NCBI RefSeq assembly: GCF_009183365.2
Contig: NZ_CP068230.1
Coordinates: forward strand, 3,811,001-3,875,000
From: Shewanella algae
GTDB taxonomy: Bacteria; Pseudomonadota; Gammaproteobacteria; Enterobacterales; Shewanellaceae
Length of the DNA stretch: 64,000 bases
Reading direction: 5' to 3'
In this document: positions 50,503 through 59,613 of the stretch, piece by piece
Numbering within the stretch: position 1 is the stretch's first letter
Layout of the letters: each line of letters begins with the position of its first letter
Notes under the pieces: model-generated
The model's input: the letters and a program-made list of their open reading frames with translations, nothing else
The model's database searches: none
What the model was told of the DNA's origin: nothing
Translations under genes and position numbers: made by a program

Positions 50503-52227
50503 TTACAAGGGTTCCAGCTGCTCGACCAGCAACTGCAGGTTACTGTTGCCGCGAAACTCGTTCACATCCAGCTTATACAGCAGACGCACATGATTGATGC
50601 TGGCATCAGGCCAGGTCTTGAGATCCACATTAAAGGCGATGGCATCGGCCATGATCCGGCCGCACTCGGTCTCCAGCACCAGTTTAAGGTGTTTCTCTGC
50701 CACCAGTCTCTGCTGCAGAATTCTGAAATGGCCATCAAATAGCGGCTCGGGGAAAGCCTGGCCCCAGGGACCGGCATCTCTGAGCAGCTGTGCCGTATCC
50801 AGGCTAAAGCATTCAAGCGGCAATTCACCGTCGGAGAACAGCTCGCCATTGAGATCTTCCAGGGTCAGCAGCTCACGGACACAGGTGTCAAAGGCCTCGG
50901 CAAACTGCTCGAAGGCATCCTTACGCAAAGAGAGCCCGGCGGCCATGGCATGACCACCGAACTTGAGGATCATCCCCGGATGACGGGCATTGATAAGCTC
51001 CAGCAAATCGCGCATATGCAGCCCCTTGATGGAGCGGGCCGAGCCCTTGATTTCAGTGTCGCTGGCTTCGGCAAAGGCGATTACCGGGCGGTGGAACCTG
51101 TCTTTGATCCGGGAAGCCAGAATACCTATCACCCCCTGATGCCAGTCCGGCTGATACAGGGCTATGCCCCAGGGCTGTTCACTCTCTTTGAGCTGCAGCG
51201 CCTCCAGGCTCTTCATCGCTTCTTGCTGCATGCCGGTTTCCAGCTCACGGCGCTCGGCGTTGAGGCCATCAAGCTCGGCCGCCATCCTTCTTGCCTTGAG
51301 CATGTCATCACACAGGAGAGTTTCAACCCCGAGCGCCATTTCATCCAGCCTTCCGGCGGCGTTGAGTCTGGGGCCAACCGCAAAGCCGAAATCGGCGGCC
51401 ACCAAACGCGCCGGATTGCGGCGGGCCACCTCCAGCAAGGCGGTGATCCCCGGGCGACAGGCGCCGTTTCGCACCCGCTTGATACCGGCATCCACCAAAA
51501 TACGGTTGTTGGCATCGAGCGACACCACATCGGCCACAGTGCCCAGAGCCACCAAGTCCAGTAATACCCCCAGATTGGGCTCGGCCAGCAAGTGTTTGGC
51601 GAACCAGTGACGTTTTCTCAGCTCAGCCCGCAGTGCCAACATCAGATAGAAAGCCACCCCGACCCCGGCAATCGACTTGGAAGCAAAACTGCAACCGGGT
51701 TGATTGGGGTTAATGATGGCATCTGCCTCGGGTAATTCATTGCCCGGCAAATGGTGATCTGTAATGACAACCGTCATCCCCAGCGCCTTGGCGGCCCTAA
51801 CGCCTTCGATGGATGAGATACCGTTATCGACAGTGATCAGTAGCTCGGCGCCCTTGCTGTGCGCCACCGCCACTATTTCAGGGCTGAGGCCATAGCCATA
51901 ATCGAAGCGATTGGGGATCAGATAATCACAGTTTTCCATTCCCATCATTCTGAGCGCCAACAGACACACACTGGTGGAGGTGGCGCCATCGGCATCGAAA
52001 TCACCCATGATCAGAATGCGGCGATTGGCGGCGATGGCATCGGCCACCAGCTCGGCACCTTGCTGCAAGCCCAACATGGTATCCGGCCTGAGCAGACGCT
52101 TGAGCACCAGTTCGCACTCGGGAGCCTGAACGCCACGACTGGCGTAAATCTGTTTTAAGAGCGGATGCAGATTAGCGGGTAAATGGCTGTCGTCCACCCT
52201 GGGACGACGGACGATTTTGTGGATCAC
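50503..52227 (-). CDS. recJ: Single-stranded-DNA-specific exonuclease RecJ
   Basis: 5'-3' exonuclease of RecF-pathway recombination, mismatch and base-excision repair. 574 residues. DHH-family motifs: I LIMGDFDADGATSTS near residue 72, III VITDHHLPGNELPEAD near 156 and the DHHA1-type GGHAMAAGLSLRKDAF near 422. The C-terminal OB domain is complete (FRGNSNLQLLVEQLEPL end). It is last of the xerD-dsbC-recJ set, 108 bases after dsbC with a terminator in that gap. Confidence 0.96.
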   Translation of the reverse strand: MIHKIVRRPRVDDSHLPANLHPLLKQIYASRGVQAPECELVLKRLLRPDTMLGLQQGAELVADAIAANRRILIMGDFDADGATSTSVCLLALRMMGMENCDYLIPNRFDYGYGLSPEIVAVAHSKGAELLITVDNGISSIEGVRAAKALGMTVVITDHHLPGNELPEADAIINPNQPGCSFASKSIAGVGVAFYLMLALRAELRKRHWFAKHLLAEPNLGVLLDLVALGTVADVVSLDANNRILVDAGIKRVRNGACRPGITALLEVARRNPARLVAADFGFAVGPRLNAAGRLDEMALGVETLLCDDMLKARRMAAELDGLNAERRELETGMQQEAMKSLEALQLKESEQPWGIALYQPDWHQGVIGILASRIKDRFHRPVIAFAEASDTEIKGSARSIKGLHMRDLLELINARHPGMILKFGGHAMAAGLSLRKDAFEQFAEAFDTCVRELLTLEDLNGELFSDGELPLECFSLDTAQLLRDAGPWGQAFPEPLFDGHFRILQQRLVAEKHLKLVLETECGRIMADAIAFNVDLKTWPDASINHVRLLYKLDVNEFRGNSNLQLLVEQLEPL

Positions 52228-52268
52228 TATGGGCTATTCTTGAAAATGGCTTTGCCGGGCAAGATAAC

Positions 52269-52297
52269 AAAAAGGCGAGTGGGTTGCTCGCCTTTTT
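52269..52297 (-). terminator. Terminator between dsbC and recJ
   Basis: AAAAAGGCGAG / CTCGCCTTTTT, 11-bp stem, followed on the minus strand by TTTTTG. It lies 39 bases beyond the dsbC stop and would separate dsbC from recJ transcription. Confidence 0.78.
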
Positions 52298-52335
52298 GAG
52301 TGAGATTTTTCGATTGAGCGCTGCCGCTATTGAGA

Positions 52336-53064
52336 TTAAAGGCTACGACTCTCAAGGTTGTTCAACAGATCTTTCGGTGGCTGATAACCCGGGATCAGGC
52401 TGCCATCTTCGAGGATCAACGCAGGAGTGCCATTGATACCAAAACTCATCCCCAGTTGATACTGCCCCGGGATATTGGCATCACACTTGGCCATCTTGAT
52501 ACTCTTGCCGGCCTTGGCGTCATCCATGGCCTTGTGAGGGTCTTTGGCACACCAAACTGCTTCCATCTCTTCGGCGTTGGATGAAGGCACGCCCTGACGG
52601 GGATAGGCCAGATAGCGCACTGTTATCCCAAGGTCGTTGTATTCCTGCATCTGGTTATGGAGCTTACGGCAATAACCACAGGTGATATCGGTAAAGACAG
52701 TCACCACATGCTTTTCGTTCTTGGCCTTGTAGACCAGCATCTTGTCTTCGAAGGACTTGAGCATCTCGAGTCTTGGGCCAGCAAGCGCCGCCTCGGTGAG
52801 GTTTTTCATCCCTTGATTCAGATCATAGAGGTTGCCATGCAGCAGCTTGGAACCATCTTTACTGACATAGAGCACGCCGCGGTTGGTGATTGCCTGATAC
52901 AGGCCTGGGATAGGTGAATCTGCCATAGAGATCACTTCAATACCCAAGGTGTCACTGAGCTTTTGCTTCAGCTGATCACCCGGTTCGGAAGCCGCAGAGG
53001 CAACACCGACAAAGGGTGTAACCGCCAGCGCCAGACACAGAGAGAATGCACGGGTTAACTTCAT
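52336..53064 (-). CDS. dsbC: Thiol:disulfide isomerase DsbC
   Basis: Periplasmic isomerase that corrects wrong disulfides. 242 residues from the ATG at 53064 (AGGATTTCCA before it), signal peptide ending VASA-ASE. N-terminal dimerisation domain, then thioredoxin domain with active site CGYC in FTDITCGYCRKLH near residue 118 and cis-Pro in INGTPALILEDG. Second pair of Cys in WCAKDPHKAM..AKCDAN. An in-frame ATG 16 codons upstream is rejected. Confidence 0.95.
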   Translation of the reverse strand: MKLTRAFSLCLALAVTPFVGVASAASEPGDQLKQKLSDTLGIEVISMADSPIPGLYQAITNRGVLYVSKDGSKLLHGNLYDLNQGMKNLTEAALAGPRLEMLKSFEDKMLVYKAKNEKHVVTVFTDITCGYCRKLHNQMQEYNDLGITVRYLAYPRQGVPSSNAEEMEAVWCAKDPHKAMDDAKAGKSIKMAKCDANIPGQYQLGMSFGINGTPALILEDGSLIPGYQPPKDLLNNLESRSL

Positions 53065-53187
53065 TGGAAATCCTATCTTATTTGGGCCTGATTGGTTTTT
53101 TTCGTCTCTCATCAGACCGGGCCAGAGGCTGAAAAGTTACAGGCTGTTGTCAGTGAAAGCAACTAATTGCGTGCCAGATCACCGAAT

Positions 53188-54102
53188 TCAGCCTCTTGGA
53201 TGATGCTGCTGATGCAGCGATTGCAACCTGGCATTGGCCACATGGGTATAAATTTGGGTGGTGGACAGCGAGCTGTGACCCAACAGTAACTGCACTACCC
53301 GCAAGTCAGCGCCATGGTTGAGCAAATGAGTGGCAAAGGCGTGTCTCAAAGTATGGGGCGACAGCTCGGTGCTGATACCGGCCCGCAACGCATAAAGCTT
53401 GATCCTGTGCCAGAAGGTCTGCCGGGTCATCATCTGGGCGCGCTTGGAGGGAAACACCACATCACTCTGTTTACCGCCGAGCAGCTCGGCGCGCGCCAGC
53501 TTGAGGAAAGACTCGATTTCGCTGACGGCCACCTCGCCCATGGGCACCAAGCGCTCCTTGCCGCCTTTACCCGTGATCCGTACCAGGCCCTGACGCAGAC
53601 TCATCTGCTCCAGCGTCAACCCCACCAGTTCACTGACCCTGAGTCCGGTGGCGTATAACAGCTCAAGCATCGCCTTGTCTCTGGCTTCGACCGGGTCTTC
53701 CTGTATGGGCTCAGCCAGCAAGGCATCCACCTCGGCCTCGCTGAGACTACCGGGCAATTTGCGCTTGAGCTTGGTGGACGCGATACGCGCCATGGGATCT
53801 TCCGCTATCAGTTGCCGACGCAGCAAAAAACCATAAAAGCGCCGCAAGCTGCTCTTCAATCTGGCACTGCTGCTCTGGGCAACCCCTTTGTCGACACGAA
53901 AACCGAGATAATCCTGCACCGCTTCACGCCCGGCAGAGTTGAGCGTCAGCCCTCTTCCCTGCAGGTACTGATCAAAATGGCGCAGATCATTGCGATAAGC
54001 CGCCAGTGTGTTGTCGCTCAGGCCCTTACTGGACCAAAGGTCATCGAGAAAACCTTCAATCAAGGGGTCCTGGACATAAGCGGATGAAGAAGTCGCGGCC
54101 AC
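53188..54102 (-). CDS. xerD: Tyrosine recombinase XerD
   Basis: Resolves chromosome dimers at dif together with XerC. 304 residues if translation begins at the GTG at 54102, which has TTGGAG 8 bases before it; an ATG at 54135 would add 11 residues but lacks a ribosome site. Catalytic residues: Arg in TGLRVSELVGL, Lys in GKGGKERLVP, His-x-x-Arg in LSPHTLRHAFATHLL, His in LGHSSLSTTQ and Tyr in IYTHV. First of xerD-dsbC-recJ. Confidence 0.95.
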   Translation of the reverse strand: MAATSSSAYVQDPLIEGFLDDLWSSKGLSDNTLAAYRNDLRHFDQYLQGRGLTLNSAGREAVQDYLGFRVDKGVAQSSSARLKSSLRRFYGFLLRRQLIAEDPMARIASTKLKRKLPGSLSEAEVDALLAEPIQEDPVEARDKAMLELLYATGLRVSELVGLTLEQMSLRQGLVRITGKGGKERLVPMGEVAVSEIESFLKLARAELLGGKQSDVVFPSKRAQMMTRQTFWHRIKLYALRAGISTELSPHTLRHAFATHLLNHGADLRVVQLLLGHSSLSTTQIYTHVANARLQSLHQQHHPRG

Positions 54103-54168
54103 AAACAATACTCCAATAAAAAACGGCGTCATCAAGGATAACGCCGTCTCGAAATGGACTCCAGTTAC

Positions 54169-55578
54169 TCAGACAGCCTGTGCCGCCTTGGGGCTGACAA
54201 ACAAACAGATAATCATCACTGTCAGGGTGGGTGGCAGCCAGGCCATGCCCTCTTCGTAGAGAGGCAACGCCGACATCACAGGGGCCAGGCTTTCAACCCC
54301 GGACACAAATGCCAGCAGCAAGCTGTTGGGCTCGGCCACTTGGGTCAGCGGCTTGAGTGAAGTCACTGTCACCTTAAGGGCATCAAAAATTCCGAAGAAC
54401 AAGGCCACCGACAGCGCCAGTCTGTGGGCAAATTTCGGATTGCGGAAATAAGGCGTCAGGAAGGTCACCAACACCAAAGCGATAGCCACAGGGTAGATGG
54501 TCATCAGCACAGGAATACTGATAGCCAACAGCTGGGTCAGGCCTACGTTGGCCACCACGGCACAGATCACGCTGAACAGCACCACCAGAAAGCGATAAGT
54601 GGCGCCCGGGATCAACTCCTGGAAGAAGTCGGAGCAGGCACTCACCAGCCCCACAGCCGTGGTCAAACAGGCCAGAGTCACCACAGTGGACAACAGGATA
54701 ATGCCCATATCACCGAATTCGTGAGTCACATAGTTGGTGAGGATTTGGCCACCGCTCTCGGCGCCCTTGGCCATATCACCTGCGGTTGCACCGAGGAAGA
54801 ACAGCGACACATACACAAATGCCAGACCAGCGGCGGCTACCAGCGCAGCGCGCACCAGATAGCGGGTCTGCAAGCCAGGCTCAGACACGCCCTTGTTGCG
54901 CAAAATATCGATAATCAGCATACCGAACATCAAGGATGCCAGGGTATCCATGGTGTTGTAGCCTTCGATAATGCCTTTGGTCAGTGGGTGCTTGATATAG
55001 TCACCACTGGCGGCCGGTACTTCGCTGCCGGGCAGCAAGATAACGGACACTGCCAGCCCCATCAGCAGCAGAATCAGCACTGGGGTCAATACCTTGCCTA
55101 TGCTATCCATCAGTTTGCCGGGAAACAGTGCCAGCAGCATGGTCACCAAAAAGAATCCCAGAGTGTAGAGCAACTGAGGCTTGTTCAGCTCAAGCCCGAG
55201 AATGTTCACTACCGATGCAGGGTCTTGAATAAAAGGCAGCGCGCCAATCTCATAGGCTACCAGACCGGTACGAGGCGCCGCGAATGCTGGGCCAATAATG
55301 ATATAGATAGCGACTGCCAGAGCGGTCGCGGCAAAGGCCGGCAACAGCTTCATCACCTTGCCCTGCGCCTTGGCCACAGCTATCAAACCGGCCAGCGGCA
55401 AACCCACGGCGGTAATCAAAAAGCCAATCATGGCCATTGGCATGTTTTCGCCGGCCAACTGCCCGGCAAAAGGAGGAAAAATCAGGTTGCCCGCCCCCAG
55501 GAAAAACGCAAAGGTCATGAATCCCAGGCCCAGGGTGTCACCAAGTGTCAATTGAGTCTTGTGCACTGTATGCCCCAT
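54169..55578 (-). CDS. brnQ: Branched-chain amino acid transport protein BrnQ
   Basis: Sodium-coupled uptake of leucine, isoleucine and valine across the inner membrane. 469 residues with about 12 transmembrane helices; GFMTFAFFLGAGNLIFPP near residue 20 and GYNTMDTLASLMFGMLIID near 205 are LIVCS-family marks. A single gene, 66 bases upstream of xerD on the minus strand, with a 576-base gap on its far side. The ribosome site is weak. Confidence 0.93.
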   Translation of the reverse strand: MGHTVHKTQLTLGDTLGLGFMTFAFFLGAGNLIFPPFAGQLAGENMPMAMIGFLITAVGLPLAGLIAVAKAQGKVMKLLPAFAATALAVAIYIIIGPAFAAPRTGLVAYEIGALPFIQDPASVVNILGLELNKPQLLYTLGFFLVTMLLALFPGKLMDSIGKVLTPVLILLLMGLAVSVILLPGSEVPAASGDYIKHPLTKGIIEGYNTMDTLASLMFGMLIIDILRNKGVSEPGLQTRYLVRAALVAAAGLAFVYVSLFFLGATAGDMAKGAESGGQILTNYVTHEFGDMGIILLSTVVTLACLTTAVGLVSACSDFFQELIPGATYRFLVVLFSVICAVVANVGLTQLLAISIPVLMTIYPVAIALVLVTFLTPYFRNPKFAHRLALSVALFFGIFDALKVTVTSLKPLTQVAEPNSLLLAFVSGVESLAPVMSALPLYEEGMAWLPPTLTVMIICLFVSPKAAQAV

Positions 55579-56154
55579 CTTGTTATGTTTTTCTAATAAA
55601 CTTAAGTGATTGCAACATTTTTAGCTATAGCTGAAATAATAGCCGTCGCGCTCGCCCTACTCGAGTGTAAAGCCTTTATTACAGATATCCGTGGTAAATT
55701 TGGCCTATTCTTGGCGAGTTTATGAACAAATGGCAGGGGGTTTTCGCTGCTTTGCTTATCCTAAAACTGTTTTACCTTGATCTAATTCGCAGAATGCCGC
55801 GAATTAAGGGGGAACACTAATACCAGACCCTCTTAAAGTGCGCAATAAGCCAACCAAACAGCAGCCTAAAAACACAGCAGATGCAAAACTCAGGATGAGA
55901 AAAAGTTGTTCAAGGTCACACCCAGCCCCAATTGAGGCAACAGGCGTAGCATTTTGCAAACATTTGTCGACTCCCCAACGCCCTTGCTGGTACGACCTTT
56001 AACACTTGTCCAGCATCACCAGCCTAAAGTTAGCAGCATCCCCTGCCAAAGTATGAACCAGACCGAAACAAAACGGCGCCAAAGCCTTGGCGAATGATGA
56101 CTCTTTCGGGATAAAATCCCCGCCAAGCATTCTGCTTGGGAGGTTGAGCACTCA
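55579..56154. other. 576-base gap upstream of brnQ and trmN6, no gene seen
   Basis: Upstream region of two divergent genes (brnQ to the left, trmN6 to the right). No convincing ORF, no known RNA and no repeat. The trmN6 promoter should lie in the last 100 bases and a regulated brnQ promoter in the first 200, but neither has a clear consensus. Confidence 0.4.
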
Positions 56155-56886
56155 ATGGCATTCAGTTTCAAGGCATTTCATATCGAAGATTACGGTTGCG
56201 GTATGCCGGTCAGTACAGATGGGGTGCTCTTGGGCGCTTGGGCGCCATTGACCGGGGCCAAGCGGGTGCTGGACATAGGGGCCGGCAGCGGCTTACTGAG
56301 TCTGATGGCGGCGCAGCGCAGTGAGGCAGAGGTACTGGCGGTTGAGCTCGACAGCAGCGCGGCCCATGCAAGCCGTGCCAACTTCAAGGCGTCGCCCTGG
56401 GCGAGCAGACTCGCTTTGTATCAAGGCTCAATTCAGGCCTATTGCGATGAGCATGCCTTGGCAGACTCAGCGCTGTTCGACCATATACTTTGCAACCCAC
56501 CCTATTTCGAAACCGGCCCACGCTCGGATGACCCCAAACGAGCCATAGCGAGACACACAGAGCATCTGAACTTTGACGAGCTGTGTGTGGCGATAAAGCA
56601 ATTACTCAAGCCACAGGGACAGGCGAGCCTTATTCTGCCGGTTCAGAGCCTGGACAGATTTGCGTGCGCCGCAATAAAGGCAGGCTTGCGACTGGCCGCG
56701 CGGGTCAGTGTCAGCAGCACGCCTCAAAAGCCCAGTAGCCGAGAGTTACTGCTGCTTGAACATGCCAAGGAAGGCGAAGCGGTTGCCGCGCCAAAAGCCC
56801 ATCCCTTCCTCTACATAAGAGAAGCAGACGGCCGCTATTCGGAGGCCATGGCACAACTGACCCGGGATTTTTACCTGAAACTCTAA
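56155..56886 (+). CDS. trmN6: tRNA1(Val) (adenine37-N6)-methyltransferase TrmN6 (YfiC)
   Basis: Methylates A37 of tRNA-Val using SAM. 243 residues. Class I methyltransferase with SAM motif VLDIGAGSGLLSLMAAQ near residue 40 and the catalytic NPPYF motif near 117. Lies before srmB, echoing the E. coli yfiC-srmB neighbourhood, though here both are on the same strand. Confidence 0.93.
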   Translation: MAFSFKAFHIEDYGCGMPVSTDGVLLGAWAPLTGAKRVLDIGAGSGLLSLMAAQRSEAEVLAVELDSSAAHASRANFKASPWASRLALYQGSIQAYCDEHALADSALFDHILCNPPYFETGPRSDDPKRAIARHTEHLNFDELCVAIKQLLKPQGQASLILPVQSLDRFACAAIKAGLRLAARVSVSSTPQKPSSRELLLLEHAKEGEAVAAPKAHPFLYIREADGRYSEAMAQLTRDFYLKL

Positions 56887-56993
56887 GCCGTTGCCGGTTG
56901 CAAGGGACTTATTCTCAGCTTCCCAAGCGACAAGCTGTGCACGGCACCCCAGACAAGGTATACTCCCGCGCATTATTGTTTGAGATGCTCCCC

Positions 56994-58220
56994 ATGCTAT
57001 TTGAAGATTTCGATCTGGACCACAGGCTTTTGGATTCACTGAAAGCCATGGGCCACAAGACCCCGACCAGTATTCAGCAATTGGCTCTGCCTTTGGCGCT
57101 GGAGCAGCGGGATATTCTTGCCCATGCCCCAACCGGCACAGGTAAGACCGCCAGTTTCCTGCTGCCGGCACTGCAACATCTGATTGACTTCCCCCGCCGT
57201 CGTCCAGGCCAGGCCAGAGTACTGGTGTTGACCCCGACCCGCGAGCTGGCCAGTCAGGTTCACAGATATGCCTGCCATCTGGCGACTGGTCTTGGGCTGG
57301 AGATTGGCATAATCACAGGCGGTGTCCCTTACGCCCCACAGGAAGAAACCCTGGCCGGTAACCTGGATATTCTGGTGGCTACCCCGGGCCGCCTGCTCGA
57401 ATATCTTGAGAAGCGCAAGTTTGAAGCCACCGAAGTGGAACTGCTTATCATAGATGAAGCCGACCGCATGCTGGATATGGGCTTCTCTCAGGTAGTGCAG
57501 ACCATAGCCATAGAAGCGCAGGGACGTAAGCAGAACATGCTGTTCTCCGCCACACTGGAAGGTGGCGGCGTGCGCCGTTTTGCCACTGAGTTGCTCAACG
57601 ATCCTGTGTTGGTGGAGGCCGAACCGCCACGCAGCGAAAAAGCCAAGATCCATCAATGGATCCACCTGGCCGACAACAAGGAGCACAAGTTCGCTCTCTT
57701 GTGTCACCTGCTTAATCAGGAAGAAACCAAGCGCGCCATCGTCTTTTGCAAGACCCGCGAAGTGGTCAGCAGCCTCGAAGGTTTGTTGCTGCAGGCCGGG
57801 ATCCCGGCCGCCTTTATGCGCGGCGATATGGAGCAGAAGAAGCGTTTCCAGGCTCTGGGTCGTTTCACCAAGGGGGAAGTCAAGGTGCTGTTGGCTACCG
57901 ATGTCGCCGCCCGCGGCATAGATATCGAAGGCATCACCCATGTGATTAACTATGATATGCCCCGCTCTGCCGATGCCTATGTGCACAGAATAGGCCGCAC
58001 CGGCCGCGCCGGCGCCAAGGGCACAGCCATCTCTCTGGTGGAAGCCCATGATATGCGGATCCTCAGCAAAGTTGAGCGCTATATCGAGCAGAAGCTGAAA
58101 CGGCGAGTCATCGAAGAGTTGCGCCCCAAGCACAAAGAAGCCAAGGTACCGACCAAGAAAAAGGTCAAAGCCAAGGATGCCAGTGCCAAAAACAGCAAGA
58201 AAAAGAAGAAGAAAAAATAA
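56994..58220 (+). CDS. srmB: DEAD-box RNA helicase SrmB
   Basis: Assists 50S ribosome subunit assembly, early 23S rRNA folding. 408 residues from the ATG at 56994; 56898 and 56985 are alternative in-frame starts and 56994 best fits homologues (LFEDFDLDHRLLDSLKAMGH). Motifs: I APTGTGKT, Ia TPTRELA, II DEAD, III SAT, VI HRIGRTGRAG. A Lys-rich tail (PTKKKVKAKDASAKNSKKKK) is typical of SrmB. Strong terminator follows. Confidence 0.92.
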   Translation: MLFEDFDLDHRLLDSLKAMGHKTPTSIQQLALPLALEQRDILAHAPTGTGKTASFLLPALQHLIDFPRRRPGQARVLVLTPTRELASQVHRYACHLATGLGLEIGIITGGVPYAPQEETLAGNLDILVATPGRLLEYLEKRKFEATEVELLIIDEADRMLDMGFSQVVQTIAIEAQGRKQNMLFSATLEGGGVRRFATELLNDPVLVEAEPPRSEKAKIHQWIHLADNKEHKFALLCHLLNQEETKRAIVFCKTREVVSSLEGLLLQAGIPAAFMRGDMEQKKRFQALGRFTKGEVKVLLATDVAARGIDIEGITHVINYDMPRSADAYVHRIGRTGRAGAKGTAISLVEAHDMRILSKVERYIEQKLKRRVIEELRPKHKEAKVPTKKKVKAKDASAKNSKKKKKKK

Positions 58221-58242
58221 GCTTCGACTTAATTTCTCGTTT

Positions 58243-58268
58243 AAAAAGGACCTTTGGGTCCTTTTTTT
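58243..58268 (+). terminator. Terminator of srmB
   Basis: AAAAAGGACC / GGTCCTTTTT with a 4-nt loop is followed by a T run, 23 bases after the srmB stop. Confidence 0.88.
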
Positions 58269-58383
58269 GTTACCTGCCTCACAGCCCTCCCGCCGCCGAC
58301 AGCTTTTGACACATTTTATTTACAAAAACACATTTATTGGCCGCTGCTTGTCTGGTAATTTAAGCTCAGATTAAGCCTCCAGC

Positions 58384-59613
58384 ATGGATATGCAGAAGAA
58401 TATGAAGACATTTTTCCGAAGAATAGCGCCGCTGCTCATCATAGTGGTCGCCGTACTCGGCGCCAAACTCCTGATGATGACCAAGCAGGAGCCGGAGCAA
58501 AAAGCGGAAGAGATCCCGCTGCCTGTGGTCGACGTGACTCAGGTCGAACAACAGACAATGTCACTCAACCTGCCCTCTTACGGCACTGTGACGCCCAAGT
58601 ACAAGACTCAGCTGGTCAGTGAAGTTCAGGGCCGTATCCTCAGCATAGCACCGGCCTTTGTGGCCGGTGGCGTGGTGCATCAAGGCGATGAGCTGGCGGT
58701 GATAGAACCTTCTGACTATGAGGCCGACCTGATGCAGGCCCAGGCGACCCTGGCCCAGGCCAAGGCAGCATTGGATGAAGAAATCGCTCGCGGCGAAGTC
58801 GCCAAGATAGAATTCAGCGGTTATGACAACGGTATGCCACCCGAGCTTGGCTTGCGGGTTCCTCAGTTGAAGAAAGAGCAAGCCAACGTCAAGTATGCCG
58901 AAGCGGCACTCGCCAGAGCCAAACGCAACCTGGAACGTACCGTTATCCGGGCACCTTTCGATGCCATAGTGCGCGCCCGCAGTGTCGATTTGGGGCAGTA
59001 CGTTTCCATAGGCACCAATCTGGGTGAGCTGTACGACACGGCTGTAGCCGAAGTGCGCCTGCCGCTGGCCAACAAAGACCTGGCCTATCTGGAGTCGGTG
59101 GACAACCCTGAGACTCAGGTAACCCTGAGCGCCGCCCTCGCGGGTAAAACCGTGACCTGGACCGGCAAGGTAGTGCGCAGTGAAGGGGTGATAGATCCGG
59201 ATAACCGCATGGTCTATCTGGTGGCCGAAGTGCAGGATCCTTATCTGCGAAAGCAGAAACAGACCGGCCAACTGCCGCTGAAATACGGCAGCTTTGTCAA
59301 CGCCGTGATCAAGGGCCGCACCGTCGATGGCCTGGTGAAACTGCCAAGGTATATGGTGCGTAATCAGCATGTGGCCGTGGTAGACAAGGACAACAAGATA
59401 GAGATGCGTCACGTCAACGTGGTACGCACAGATCTTGAGTATGTCTACATCAAAGACAGCCTCAAGGATGGCGAGCGAATCTCCAAGACCAATCTCAACA
59501 ATATGACCAATGGTCAGTTGGTACGGGTTGCCAACAGCAAAGATAAAGACGCTTCCCACAGCGAAGAGGATGAAACTCAGGAACAGCGTCTGGCTGCGGC
59601 GGGTGAACTCTGA
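58384..59613 (+). CDS. RND efflux periplasmic adaptor (membrane fusion protein)
   Basis: 409 residues. An N-terminal membrane anchor (IAPLLIIVVAVLGAKLLMM) and a HlyD/AcrA-type core: a lipoyl-like half (LVSEVQGRILSIAPAFVAGGVVHQGDELAVIEPSDY), a coiled coil of about 80 residues (LMQAQATLAQAKAALDEEIARGEV, ANVKYAEAALARAKRNLE), the second lipoyl half (TVIRAPFDAIVRARSVDLGQYV) and beta barrels. Start is uncertain among three near-by ATGs. Its stop codon overlaps the permease start by one base. No outer-membrane TolC gene is next to it, so it would use a shared one. Confidence 0.88.
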   Translation: MDMQKNMKTFFRRIAPLLIIVVAVLGAKLLMMTKQEPEQKAEEIPLPVVDVTQVEQQTMSLNLPSYGTVTPKYKTQLVSEVQGRILSIAPAFVAGGVVHQGDELAVIEPSDYEADLMQAQATLAQAKAALDEEIARGEVAKIEFSGYDNGMPPELGLRVPQLKKEQANVKYAEAALARAKRNLERTVIRAPFDAIVRARSVDLGQYVSIGTNLGELYDTAVAEVRLPLANKDLAYLESVDNPETQVTLSAALAGKTVTWTGKVVRSEGVIDPDNRMVYLVAEVQDPYLRKQKQTGQLPLKYGSFVNAVIKGRTVDGLVKLPRYMVRNQHVAVVDKDNKIEMRHVNVVRTDLEYVYIKDSLKDGERISKTNLNNMTNGQLVRVANSKDKDASHSEEDETQEQRLAAAGEL